From Tubulanus polymorphus (lineage: Eukaryota; Nemertea; Palaeonemertea; Tubulaniformes; Tubulanidae), in the NCBI RefSeq assembly GCF_964204645.1, contig NC_134029.1:3729001-3793000 (forward strand): 64,000 nucleotides of DNA. The letters run 5' to 3'. Position 1 is the first letter of the stretch. Every line of letters starts with the position of its first letter. Made by a program: the position numbers and the translations under genes. The notes beneath the pieces are model-generated. The model had not been told where the DNA came from and did no database searches. It was given only the letters and a program-made list of their open reading frames with translations. Positions 1-22,000 of this stretch are shown here, piece by piece.

Positions 1-283
1 ATTTAGCGTCGGACATGATTAGTGCTTACTTTTCCTGTGAAATCCTGAGAAGTACTTACTTTTGGACTCGGTGTCAGCCCAGGAAATTTCTATTGCTGAA
101 TCTTATTGCAGTCTAACGTGTCTTCCCATTTACAACTCAGTCAAAATTTTAAGTGATTGTTCCTTTTGAAATGAATTTAAATTTTGATCGCAAATGCTTT
201 TTCTAATTTCATGGCTTGATTCGCTGGTGTTTGGATTCAAGTAATTGTGCTGACTTACGCCTCAGTCTGACTGCTACAAACCC
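1..283. repeat. Partial interspersed repeat, cut by window edge
   Basis: This stretch upstream of the first kinase exon shares segments with an element at 36108-36290: AGTGCTTACTTTT, ACTTACTTTTGGACT, and the terminal CAGTCTGACTGCTACAAAC. The other copy is a foldback element with GTTTGTAGC and GCTACAAAC ends, so this is probably a diverged copy. Its left end lies outside the window or has decayed. No coding exon is visible here; it is intron of the kinase gene. Confidence 0.5.
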
Positions 284-373
284 TGTTCAAACTGGCGCAA
301 AAGATTCCTTTAGTTCGATATCCGGCTCAATTCAAAACTGAAAACTGAATCGTTGCATTATTTCTTGTTTCAG

Positions 374-6641
<6,268 letters not shown>

Positions 6642-8390
6642 TGACCTCGTCGAACTGTAAACAGAATGTGGGACAAAGCATTATTCACTGTGGGGGCCAA
6701 AAAAATTAAAGTACATATGGTACACATCTGAGGGAGGGTTACAGATATGCTTAAAATTGCGCACATGGGGGTGTTGAAAATCGGCAATATTTCGCTTACG
6801 TAAATAGTACGATGGCCCGACTGAGAGAATGATAATCGTACTCGGTTCAACCAGTTTTGAACATTCTCAATACAAGTATTAAACCAACGAGAACGTTTCT
6901 TGCTTCTAGCTCGAGATGAGGGATTGATTATGGCTTGATTATTGAAATGGAATCTTTTCTGAGACAGGTTCATTTATATAGACACGTATATGTTTAAATG
7001 TCTGTGATTAGTGTATTAAAAATTGATGTCAAATATTACCATATATGTGCGATTGTAATTACAGTCAAATGCGCATAAATCGTAGCTCTCGGGACCTAGT
7101 GAATTTATACGTCTTACATCAGCTATGAGTTGTACATAAGTTAGATTTTTACTGAAATCGTAAAATGTACTTGTGAGAACATGAAACTTACTTATTGAGT
7201 GAACCAGTATTTCTTCTGTTACATTTTAGTGATTTTGTTAAGAACATGCCATCGTTCCTGTGATCCAGAAAGTGTTGTCAGCGATAGATAGAGGCCATAA
7301 TTACCATTCTTTCCCGTAATTTCGAAAATTTCAGTTTTTTCAATCAGAAAGTGGACCCCGTGACTTAGCAAATTAGATTTATAGGGGACAAAGGGAATTG
7401 GGTCATCCAATGCTAGTGTGACTCTTAAAAACTACGATTTAAGGGACAGATACGCATTTTGAAGAGGAAAAACTGTATTTTAAGATTCATTCGACCTACC
7501 TAGGTGATTATTTGAATTGAAACATAAAGATTTATGCGAGTTTGGCTGTATTAGTGTTATTATCGGTATATATTGATTTATTGTGATCTATCTTTGAAAG
7601 GATTATGCCTTTTTTGCTCATTCCGACCCTTATTTACATGTTGGGTTTTATATTTATATAGATCATGTTTATTTTATGTTGTTTTATATCTACACTCTCA
7701 TCCCCTATTTTAGATATGATACGTGTAATCAAATATATATTGTATCGATGTTATTTGTATAGAGATTTTTTGATGAATTTTTGTAGTGTGACCATCATTT
7801 TCCATTTCTTAAAACCTTCCATCTTCTAATAGATTCTACTTATATGCTGAGTACCCAGTTCCAGTTGGGAGGTGAAATTTGACTCTTAAATTAAATATTT
7901 GAGAATGAACTGATTTTAACTCCACGAAAACTGTACTTTATTTCTGAACAAGGGTCTTAGACCTAGTTCCACAGTTTCTGGTTTTACTCTCGCATCAAAA
8001 TGTTGGAAATAAACTGATTTTTGATAACTCTTAGAAAACCATGGACTTCAAAAAGAAAGAATTCGCTTTGAAGTCTTTGGTCAAACTTAACCGAGGACAG
8101 TGCCACCGGATCCAGGTTTATTATATTCGACTGCTTCTATATCTTTCCATTTGTTATTGCTTCCTTGTAGATTTTTGTATACAAAGACTGACATATTTTT
8201 TTCCCATATTTTGGAAACTTGAGCTATGTTTTTTGTTCAATATTTACTGCTACTGGAAATGAGTTTTTTTTTTGTTTCAATCCATGATGTATGTACGTAG
8301 TGGACTGTGATAATTTTCAACACAAATACATGTTTTATGTAATGTGATCATTGTTCAATATGCCAACGAATAAATAATTAATTAACTGTT
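6642..8390 (+). other. CAMK4: Putative CAMK4 3' UTR and poly(A) signals
   Basis: After the TAA at 6641 no further exon is visible. AATAAA occurs at 8008-8013, inside a repeat-like stretch, and at 8369-8374, which is the more likely cleavage signal. The ALG8 gene converges from the other side. The UTR is inferred only from position and signals. Confidence 0.5.
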
Positions 8391-8679
8391 AAGAAAAGTC
8401 TTTATCTTAATTTTCTATCTTGGTAATAGAGATATTTTGTATCAACGCATTAAGGGAACAGCATCCACGTTTCAAAGAGCAGGAAAGCAACTAAATTAAA
8501 GATTATTGGTTAATAAATGATAGCGTATTTATATTTATCATAATAAGTCTATAGGATACATACAGCTGACAATAAGCACATAAAGAGTCGGATTGATGAA
8601 CTGAAATTTTCACATTTCTTTGCATCATTACATTCTCATATTTTTCAACAAAAGATACCGGGATTTTTCACGTCAAGGT

Positions 8680-8815
8680 ATAAAGTGGCCACTGCCCTCG
8701 AAAACTCAGGGAATCAGATCTAGATCTAGAAAAGATTCAAGGAATACTCGGAAAATTGACAGATTTTACCAAAAACTCAGGAGATTTGTAAATGGGCAGA
8801 AAGCGGCCACCCTGA
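8680..8815. repeat. Interspersed repeat, GTGGCCACTG...AAATGGG family
   Basis: The stretch runs from GTGGCCACTGCCCTCGAAAA, through CTCAGGGAAT, to ACTCAGGAGATTTGTAAATGG and GAAAGCGGCCACCC. A second copy with the same order of blocks lies at 37779-38003 in a CHAF1A intron. Its ends are GGCCAC-type inverted repeats, which suggests a non-autonomous DNA element. Confidence 0.6.
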
Positions 8816-8880
8816 GGTACATGTACAATAACAATACGTTAGCGGTTACTGATCACAATCTGGACAAAGTAAAATGTCAT

Positions 8881-9197
8881 TTTATTGGTAAAGTCTAGTT
8901 TTCACCTGGATTCAGTGCCAGGTTGATTACTTCAATTGAGTGAAGACCGAAGATCCTAGTGACGTAAAGCCAAACAAAACAACAAACAAACAAACTTAAG
9001 TGTTAACACTTCTTGAGCATAAATTCTGGTATGAAAAGGAGATAAAGATATTAAGACAGACACAATTCTTGAATTTTTCGTATTTAACCATTTTTCAAGA
9101 GAAAGCACTAATACTAGTCCCAAGTGTGAAACAGAAAGAACTGCAGTTCCCACATTTTTAATTATATCTTATATGAAATATTATAGCACATTTTCGA
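8881..9197 (-). other. ALG8: Putative ALG8 3' UTR with poly(A) signal
   Basis: On the minus strand the ALG8 stop is at 9198-9200. The first AATAAA downstream is at 8886-8881 (TTTATT on the + strand), giving a UTR of about 320 nt. The UTR is inferred from the signal only. Confidence 0.5.
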
Positions 9198-12562
<3,365 letters not shown>

Positions 12563-13004
12563 TTCACCGAAGTTCACCGGCTATATTTGTCTTGAAAGCG
12601 AAAATCGGTTTGGTAAATAGACGAAAACCAAATAAAACAAAATTGTTTATGTCTAGCTGTATCAATGGATTTGGACTGGTTGTCGGTGCTAAATCTATGG
12701 ATCTGGCTAAGGACACCGTGCAATTCTCTTCCGAAGCCAAATCCGCGTTCTAGGCATGCGGGAGAACTGTCATTTCCGGGTTTGTGGGCTAGCAGGTTTG
12801 TTTATTGGCTCCGAACCGCTGGATTTTACGCCTCTGTGATTTTTACAGGTGATTAAAAGCGTCTTCTTTAAAACAGCGGAATAAATTGTTCAAGTCGACG
12901 TCACCGTCGGATTAACCCACCCTATATAGAATTCAAAGAGAAGCGGAAATTTCTTTTGATTTCATCATTGCTATCGTCGTCGCGAGGAGGTCGAGAACGT
13001 CGTC
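12563..13004. promoter_or_regulatory. Bidirectional promoter region, ALG8 / endophilin-A
   Basis: Only 442 bp separate the two divergent start codons. Visible candidate sites are an inverted CCAAT box (ATTGG, 12804-12808), an ETS-like CATTTCCGGG, and a CRE-like GACGTCAC (12897-12904). Transcription start sites cannot be fixed from sequence. The region also holds the 5' UTRs. Confidence 0.55.
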
Positions 13005-16000
13005 ATGTCGATTGCAGGTCTTCGAAAACAGTTCAATAAAGCCAATCAGGTAATTGATTTGCTTCAGAAATTCCCCGTCTTGCTTTTTATTGTGCGTTAT
13101 GTTGAAGATTAAGTAAAAATCCATTGCCTCGCTTGCCGATACTACACTTTTTATTTGTTTAAAATTGATTTTGATATCATGGATGTGGATATTTTGCCAA
13201 TATGCAGCATTCTAACTAAACTAATAGAAATAATTATGACATTTTTTTATTAGAGGCCAGTTGCTAAGAGTTACTAAAGTTGACAAGAGTTAACCAATGG
13301 ATAGTTGATGTAAGCCTGGTGACAATTAAAAGTTCATTGTTACTATGGTATTTATCCACCAGTTATCTTTAACCAACTTTAAAGCAATTGGCCCCAGAGG
13401 GTTTGGTTTAGGTTTAGGATCCTGAGGATGAGATGCTATCTATATATTGGCCCGGGCTTGAAAACTGCCCTCATCTGAACGAACCATTGGCAAAATAGCA
13501 TTAACTGGAATAGGCCTAATGCTGCATTGGCAAATCATTGCTTGCCTATATCATTATTAGGGCATTGGACGGATTGAGTGGTCAGTAACCTAAATGTGGT
13601 TATTTTCTATCAGATATTTGCATTATTAGCTTAAACTAAAAATCAACATAACCAATGGGACATTAGCACTTACAATTAATTCTTCCTAGTCAAAAGCATT
13701 AAGGTATGTTTGATAGTGCAGGGTTAGGATTTATAAGGGTTTGATGCATAGGCCTGCCTCTGCAGAGACTGTCAAATTCTGATTAGTTATTGAGAGATGA
13801 CCTTCTCGCGATTCAAATAATCGTTATTTCGGTGGGGATAATTGTGGAATTAAAATGGCTGTGGTTGTCCCCAGTCTGCATTACTGGCTGTATGTAGTAT
13901 TGATTGATTGATTGATTGATTTTTCTGCTGATGTATTCACTCGTATACATGTTTGTGTTGTATGCGCGTGGACTCATAGAGAACGGGCAATGCGTTATCT
14001 CGCCACTCCAGATACGTACATACCGGCAGTCACCCATTCATGACAAAATACTCAATCAGTAGTTTATTAGCGTTCATTCATTCATTCATTCATTAAACAT
14101 ACACAGTTCCAATCATAACCCGCAGGACCGCAAAAACTCATTCATTTATTCCAACAACTATACTATTTTGTCTGATAGTAATTCAGTCGGGTAAGCTCTT
14201 GGAAATGGTTTTTACTTGTTTGAAAAATTTATTGTTGCGCTTTTTGAGATCGATTGAATTTTCTTTTTTCAGTATGTCAGCGAAAAAATTGGCGGAGCGA
14301 AAGGAACTGAATTGGAGGATGATTTTCTGGAGATGGAACGGGTAAGATAAGTATTGAGATGGCGAAAGCTGCCATTTTAAATTAGATTCAAATAAACTAC
14401 AATTGCGCAAGCATTTTTCAATCATTCACATTGATGCCAATTGCGCTTGTTCCTGTTTAACACGGGCCAAATTTGACTTTGGTCAGTCCGTCCAGTCATT
14501 CTGAATCAGGTTCATGTCGTTCTTTTGTAGAAAATCGATGTCATGACAGACTTTGTCGACAAAATCATCAATCAGACTCATGAGTTTTTACAACCAAATC
14601 CAGGTAACAATATTTTCTAGGCCTATCGGCAGAAATTCTTTAAAGAACCTAGCTCTATCTACTAATATGTAAACCAGGGGCCTGTTGCACAGTCGTGACT
14701 TAAGTCCAAAAGTGTTCTTAAATCTTAAGACTGGTCTTAAGTTGTGAGATTGGCTATAGAACTAAGTTAGTCTTAGACTGGTCTTAAGTCTAAGCCATGA
14801 CTATGCAACCGGCCCCAGGCTATCATAATCCATCTTCGCATGATTCTCTATCACCGCATGGAGGAACATGATTCATATTTACGATGTATATTTAACCAAA
14901 AAATTACTCACTCAAGGTATCTCTCCCCTTCAAATTAAACACTAGTCATGAAGTTTTTTGCTATGTCTCAACTTAATATAATTTTGATCCATTTATTACA
15001 TTAATAGGATCAGGTAAGATCAAAATATGTGAAAACAATTTAGCTTAGAGATGTGCGAAAGACGATTCACGTACGTTCGTAGCTTTGGGTGAATTTAGAT
15101 TTTTTTCGTTTTTAGGGTAGAGGTATCTTGAATTGAAATGATTGGGTTTCTTTTATCATTCATTGATTTAATTAGGGTTATTTTATAACATCTACAAATT
15201 GCACACATAGGTAATTAGGGTTTAACATTGTGATGTTTTAGTAATTTCTATTCAAATAATATTTACCATTCCAATAGCCTATTAGGAAAAATTTAGAAAT
15301 AGCCCATACTTCACTGCATGTTAGGCCTTTTTCAATTGCTTGGAGTACGGGGGAAAAGAAAACAGACTTTTGAAAATCAAAGGGGTCATGAAAAAAGTTT
15401 CAAATTTTGGAAGTACTATGGAAAAAATTTTTTAGAATGAAAATTGTTTTCAATTGAATTCAAATGATGGAGAAACAAAGAAAAGTAACTTTTTGCAAAT
15501 TAATAGATCAAAAGTATCGAGAAAATATGTTGTTGTTTTTTTTCAAAATCTTGTTGAAAACCCAATGGAGACTAAAAAGTGATTTCTTGGGACGATACGT
15601 TTTGGAGATTTCTGGGCGACAGATCTGTACTCCAAGTAATTTAAAAAAGAAAGCCTTGTCTAGATTTTTGCATGATATCAAGCAATTTTAACCCACAGCT
15701 GATTGATAATTTATGAAATGCAAGTGAGATGCTCGTATATCAGTACAAGTTTCTAGCATATTCTTTGCAAGATGATTTATTAAAGCACTTTAGCAATGAG
15801 AAGCTCCTTTGCTGCCTCAGCACGGAATGCATGCATCACGACCCATCATCTCAATAGAAATGAACGACAATCATTCATTATTTGACGTTATCGATGCAGC
15901 GGAGCTTGTTACAGACTAAACCGAGGTTCTTCATCTTATTCTATCGATCAATGTTCAATTATACATATCTATATATGTGATGTTCCTCACCCCCGCAATT

Positions 16001-19000
16001 ATACATGCGATATACGCACGACAAACAATAGTCTTCAGAAATCTAATTCCATTTCATTCTTAAATCAATGTATTTCTGAGCAGAGATGAGTACACGTAGT
16101 ATATATCTGTGGCTCTGACACGGACAAGGCGAATATATCCTCGATGAAATCTATACCAGGGTTCTGTCTGTCAACGATATCCATGGCCATATCTTAACCA
16201 GGGTTCTGACTAGTATATCCCTGACCGAATTCGGGCCAGTGTTCTAACAAGATTATGCCTAGCAAAATCTATACCAGGGTTCTGTCTGTCAACGATATCC
16301 ATGGCCATATCTTAACCAGGGTTCTGACTAGTATATCCCTGACCGAATTTCGAGCCAGTGTTCTAACAAGATTATGCCGAGCAAAATCTGTGCCAGGGTT
16401 CTGATAACGAGGATCTCCGTGACAATATCTAACCAGGGTTCCGTAAAGAATATCCCTGACCTAATCCGTACCGGGGTCTCGTCAAGATTATACCGGGCCA
16501 AATCAAAATACCTTTGATTACATCGATTGATATGTGTAAGCTGTATGAATGTTCACAATTAATAATTAACGATCGGTTAATGTGGTGTTTACTAGACCTA
16601 TCAATTGATCATAAATTCATCGAAGCCTTATTTGTATTTATATATGTGTATACCTGTACTGTATATATTTGTGCTAACAGGTCACTGGAAAATGGACTAA
16701 CAACAGTTCAATATTCAATATTAGCCTAACACGTACTTAGCAAACCTCGAATGGTTTTAAGATAAGCTGTTCGTTTTTAATTGAGTTGTTATCTTATCTG
16801 GCCTCGTGTAAAAACATCGAACAAAAGTGTCTCGTGTGATATGGACTGATTTTATCACGACGCCTCAAGACTTTGTTGTATGCTTTTAAGTATTGGCGAG
16901 TAATGTTGAAGCACCTTTTTTTAAACTGAGGCATTTGCCTCGGTGTCAGTCTCAGCAAGGTTAATACTATGGCTGTGGACAAAATTCACTTAATGTTTTG
17001 GGTTGGTTAAAAAAAACAGCGATTTAAGAAAATACATCCTTGTAATAAAACAATATTTGACGAAGAATTTGAAACCATGTTGGCCCTACATGTACTCCAG
17101 GGTTCTTATGGATCAGGGAAAATTTGCGAATTTTTCTGACATTCTTGAAAATCAGGAAGAAGTGGGGGAATTTGAATTTTTGGTGGACTGTTGTTCTTTT
17201 TGGTGACAAGTGGCAAAATGAGCAAACTTCTTGACAAGTAACTGCACCAAGAGGGGATATCATATAATTCAGCGAATGTTTGGTCATAGGTCAGGGAAAT
17301 GTTGGGGGATTTGGGATTTCGTGATCTGTAAGGACCCTGGTTCTCGGCGAACCTATGCCGAAGTTCTATATTCAGTATGTTAGTTTTATATCAATACATG
17401 TTTTATTGTCAGGACTGTTATTGATTATTTCTCAATACACAGTAGAATTAACCCATTTATTCACAGCTGTTCTTTAATCTCAATCGATTTAAAAACTACT
17501 TATTCTGAACTCGTTCCATAAAATGGACTTAATCCTGTTTAAGTGTGCAGCTACTTGGCAACAACTGAAAATAAAGAAGTTATCTTTCCCTTTTATGAAA
17601 ATGAGCACCACTCATTATTTTACCCAAGGATCATTCCAATGATGGGAAAAGGCGGCTCCAGAGCCTTTAAGACTAATTTCAAAAGATCAAATTAAATCCA
17701 AAACATATCTCCAGATTTAAGACTTATGTTAGCTGGTTTTAGTGTCACAATAAGCATAGCCTGTCATTGATAGCCTACATGGAACGAAACTAAACTAAAA
17801 TCCGATGGTTGTTTTTTCAGGTCACAGAGTGAAACTGGCGACGATGAGCGCTTATCAGAAAATGCGCGGTCAAGCGCGAAGTCTTCAATATCCACAACCA
17901 GAAGCAGTAATGGCTGAAACTATGAACAAAACCGGTTCCGAATTCAATGATACTTCTCCATTCGGTATGTTTCAAAAATAAATGGGTTTGAGCTTGGCAA
18001 AAAATTGTTGGGTCTACTATATTTTGTGAGTAATTTTCTAGTGATGTTTACTTGTTTAGTACCGCTCTTTGTTTGAGTGTAGGAAATAGCAACTTGACCA
18101 ACATTATAGATATTTTACTGAGGAGGCAGGATGTAGCAGTGGAAGTACTTACCTGACCTATAAATGGGTTGAATGATTGATGATATTTTATTAGTCCACC
18201 GGGTCTGACTGCTGCTCTGGGACTCTTTGAATCGCATTGATCCAATTTTAAGATGACCAAAAGCGGGGATCAGATCGATGTGAAAAATAGATGAAGTTTA
18301 AGAAATTTCATTTGAATCTGTCCTGATTTTGATCAGCAACAGCTAATGTTATTGTACCTTGACCTGAACAGATCTGAAAAACATGAAAAATCCTGGTTTC
18401 TTTTTCTTGTGAAAAAATCTGACAAAGGCATAAGGATGTGAAAAATGTGAAAATTGCAAAGTTCATTGATCCGACCCCTTTGAAAGTAGAAGAGTCGATC
18501 ATTCCTGTCGAATATTCATTAAAGATTTGTATATTTTGTGTTGTAGCGATGTCGTTAGCGGAGGCTGGTGAATCGTACAAACAGCTCGCTGATATCAAAT
18601 ACTCCCTCGAAGACAACGTCAAACAGAACTTCCTCGAACCATTACAACATTTAGCGACGAAAGACCTAAAAGAAGTTGCTGTAAGTTTCTACGTAGATTA
18701 TCACATTCATGCATCGTAGGTTGGCTTTTCCGGTCCATTTGTGGCATTTTTAATTTCTTTTTCATCAGTAGAAAATTTTGGATAGATTTTAAGTTTGAGC
18801 ATAGACAATACAAAAAGGAATGTCTATTGATTTTGTGTGGAGCGGATGCTTGTTTTTTTGTCGCTGCTTGCGGCTTCGATGCTGCAACGAAGTCATGTAC
18901 GCCTATATTAATCAAGCGAAAACTGTTGCCAGACAAAAACGACAGACGGACAATCCGGCCGGCCGCGAACCCTCTGTTTAGATGATACACAATATCTGAC

Positions 19001-22000
19001 GGCGTTATGAAGATAAACAACCGCGATCAGATAAACTCAAATGATCCGCTCGAACCATCCGCAATAAATGATCAATGATTATGCATCAATTCTGTACCTA
19101 CATACGTGATCCACGAACCTGTAAAAACCAGTGTAAACCACTGCCTGTTTTATTGACTGCTGTGCAGGATGTTTTATGGTTGTTGTTTGTTTTATCAATA
19201 CTCGCCTCTGCACATAAGTTGCCCACTTCAATACGATGCTTTTATAAACTGGAGTCTATTAATCCTAATATGATTATCGTGCATAAAGGGAATACTTCCT
19301 GATGTATATATAAAAGGCTATTGGTGGATATAGAGTGAGCGTTCTCTTATAATGGCTGTGACCATCGCTTACATTTCATCACACCTCGAATCCCAAATGG
19401 TTATTACCAATAATCTCAAGAGCTGAGTGGAAGTGTTAATAGACTTCAGTCCAGCGATGTGTTTCACCTGAGCCGCAAATTTGGTAGTCAGCTATGCAGG
19501 GTTCGCACTAATTCCTAAAAATCCTGGAAAAGTTACGGAAATTTGTAATCATTTTTTCAAGGTTTAGAAAAGTTACGAAATTATGAAAAAAGCTAAAGAA
19601 TTTTAGAAATGAGGTCTGCATAATTTATACTTGTGGTTTTAGATAGATATGTCGGCCGGTTTCATTTCTGCCTTTGGACATTTGCCCTGCATAAGGTACG
19701 GAAAATCAAAGACTGAAATAGTATGAACCCTGGCTATGTGTTGACATATTATAGTGAACAAGAATTTGTCTTCATTTATCGACCATTAGGTATTGTATAT
19801 ACAATACATATAACCCATCCTACATTATCCATCATAATCAAATATTAATTTCTTCTGTTTTCACCAGTGGGTGAATGTCTTGTAGCGTCTGTCAGGCATC
19901 GCTGCATCAATCATGGTCGGATGATGATATATTCTCTCACCCGGTCGATCATATTCATTTGTAGCGGAATTATTTTCGCGGTTGCCATCTCTTAATTCCG
20001 GCTCGGAGTCCGTGCGGCGATTGCCAATTGACTCGTTTAGGTTCGATACGATGTCATCATTGAGATGTCTCTCTCTACTGTAATATATAATGTCATCCCC
20101 TGTGGTGATGATGATTGTAGTCGTTGTGGTATCACATTTCATCTTATTTGAATTCGATGTCATCTTACTTAATGCTGCTGGTAATTTTAGATTTAACCCT
20201 TTCCGATTCGTTTGCTATATTATCAATACCGTGTAATCCGTACAGGAGAATGAAAGCCTGCCAATCGATGGTCTGGCCCCTGGATTTCATAAGAAGAAGA
20301 TCTCGAACAGAATTTGACTGTCAGTAGTCGCTTTGGTTTCGAGGAAAATAATTTGGCTACTTCTTCAAGCAAAGTGTTCTGACATGAAAGATGAATTTGC
20401 GGCCCAGATATGGATAGTATGAATACATATGTCGTGTATCTAGGTTGTGATCACATTAAGTACATTGGAAGCAGCACAGATTGTGTAATGTCAACTAATT
20501 AAATGGTAGTTTCATTAATAATGTACTTTTATATAACCCGATACAATGAACCATGCCAGATTTCCGAGAGAACTTTTCCAGGTTTTCGTGATCATGTTTT
20601 TAAGCGGATTGAAGCCTTGACTATTCGAACTTACCTGGACCAGTCAAATTTGGCCAATGCCTAATAAATGCTATCAAAATGACTGTGGCGAGTGAGGTGA
20701 GACATTTTCGGAACCGGTTAGCTTTCGAATCGAATGAATTTGGCATGGGCATAGGCTCATTTGGCCTCAGTGTGTTGATGCCTGCGACTAATCTGGCACA
20801 GGCCAAATTGGCCTAGGTCAAAAATGCTCGCGTGAAGACGGCTCGGTATCATTTTCTACCGCCTCCTTCCTTCTTTATAGTGTACATGATGTAACTGATC
20901 TATATACATGGCAATTCCTCGTGTCTACGCTATAAATAGAATATTGTTTATTGAGAAACTGTTTCGACAAACAAGGAAAAATAGAGATTGTATATTATGT
21001 GTGCGGGTGACACGCTGCCCTCTCTCTGTGAGAATCTAATATCGATTCAATTCGGATAAAGTCGTCTCCCGGTTTATGTTCTCCCGGTCGTCATCCGATG
21101 ATCGAACCGGTCGGTATTGCGTTTGCTGATTTGCTTAGACGTAATACGCAATACCCCCGCAGAAATGCTGAAAGCATCCAGTTTACAGCGGCCCCGTCTA
21201 ACAGCCAGCGCATGCACACTTATGTGATACATATATTCTGTGAAAGTCACATTCGTTGACTGACGTCGTTGGAGATTGTATACGGTATATGAAAGACTGG
21301 GGAAAGCATCGATTTAATGTCACTATTAGGCTAAGAAAAATGATGCTTTGTTTCTCCTAATCGGGCAGGTCGCTTTTGTAAACTGCGATAAAATTTGTAA
21401 TCAGTTCATTTCTATAACTGCCGGGTCCGTTATTGTTAGCTTGATCATGATGTTAAAAAGTAATTTACACGGTAGATATGCGGTCGAGTGGTCAACTTTT
21501 TAGCTTCGCAGATATAAGAAACTAGGTATAAATTTTTTAGCCTTATGTTCGTTAGAATGCTGTGATTTGTAGAAGATTCCAGGCATTTATTGCTAGCGCT
21601 AGCTGATCTCTCTCTTTCTCTCTCTCCTCATCCTCTCTCCTCATCCTCCTCAGGATCCTTCACTCTCTCCCCTCCAGTGTAACTCTCCATTCTCCTCTCT
21701 CCTTGTCTCATGTCAAATGAATTTGAGGGAAATCTGAAAAATTGTCTTTTTGTCAAAATACTTCGCTAAGATTTCCGGGTTCTATCAATCGAGTAGAATG
21801 AACTCATGCATTATGTAGATTCACTTTCATCGGCAGCAGCAGCAGCAGCAGAGTTTGAGCTGATTAGTGCCGCAACTTTCTCAATACAGGATTAGACATT
21901 GCATAACTGTATGAACTGTAGATAAAGGGTCTGTGGTAAGCTGATTGAGTTACTATTGACTTACGGTCCCATTAGTAGATGACAACTGAGTCTTCTCATA

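Noticed and set aside
18619-19020. A 133-codon minus-strand frame overlapping endophilin exon 5
   Set aside because: Its N-terminal half is intron and its C-terminal half is the antisense of a real coding exon; no splice structure supports it.
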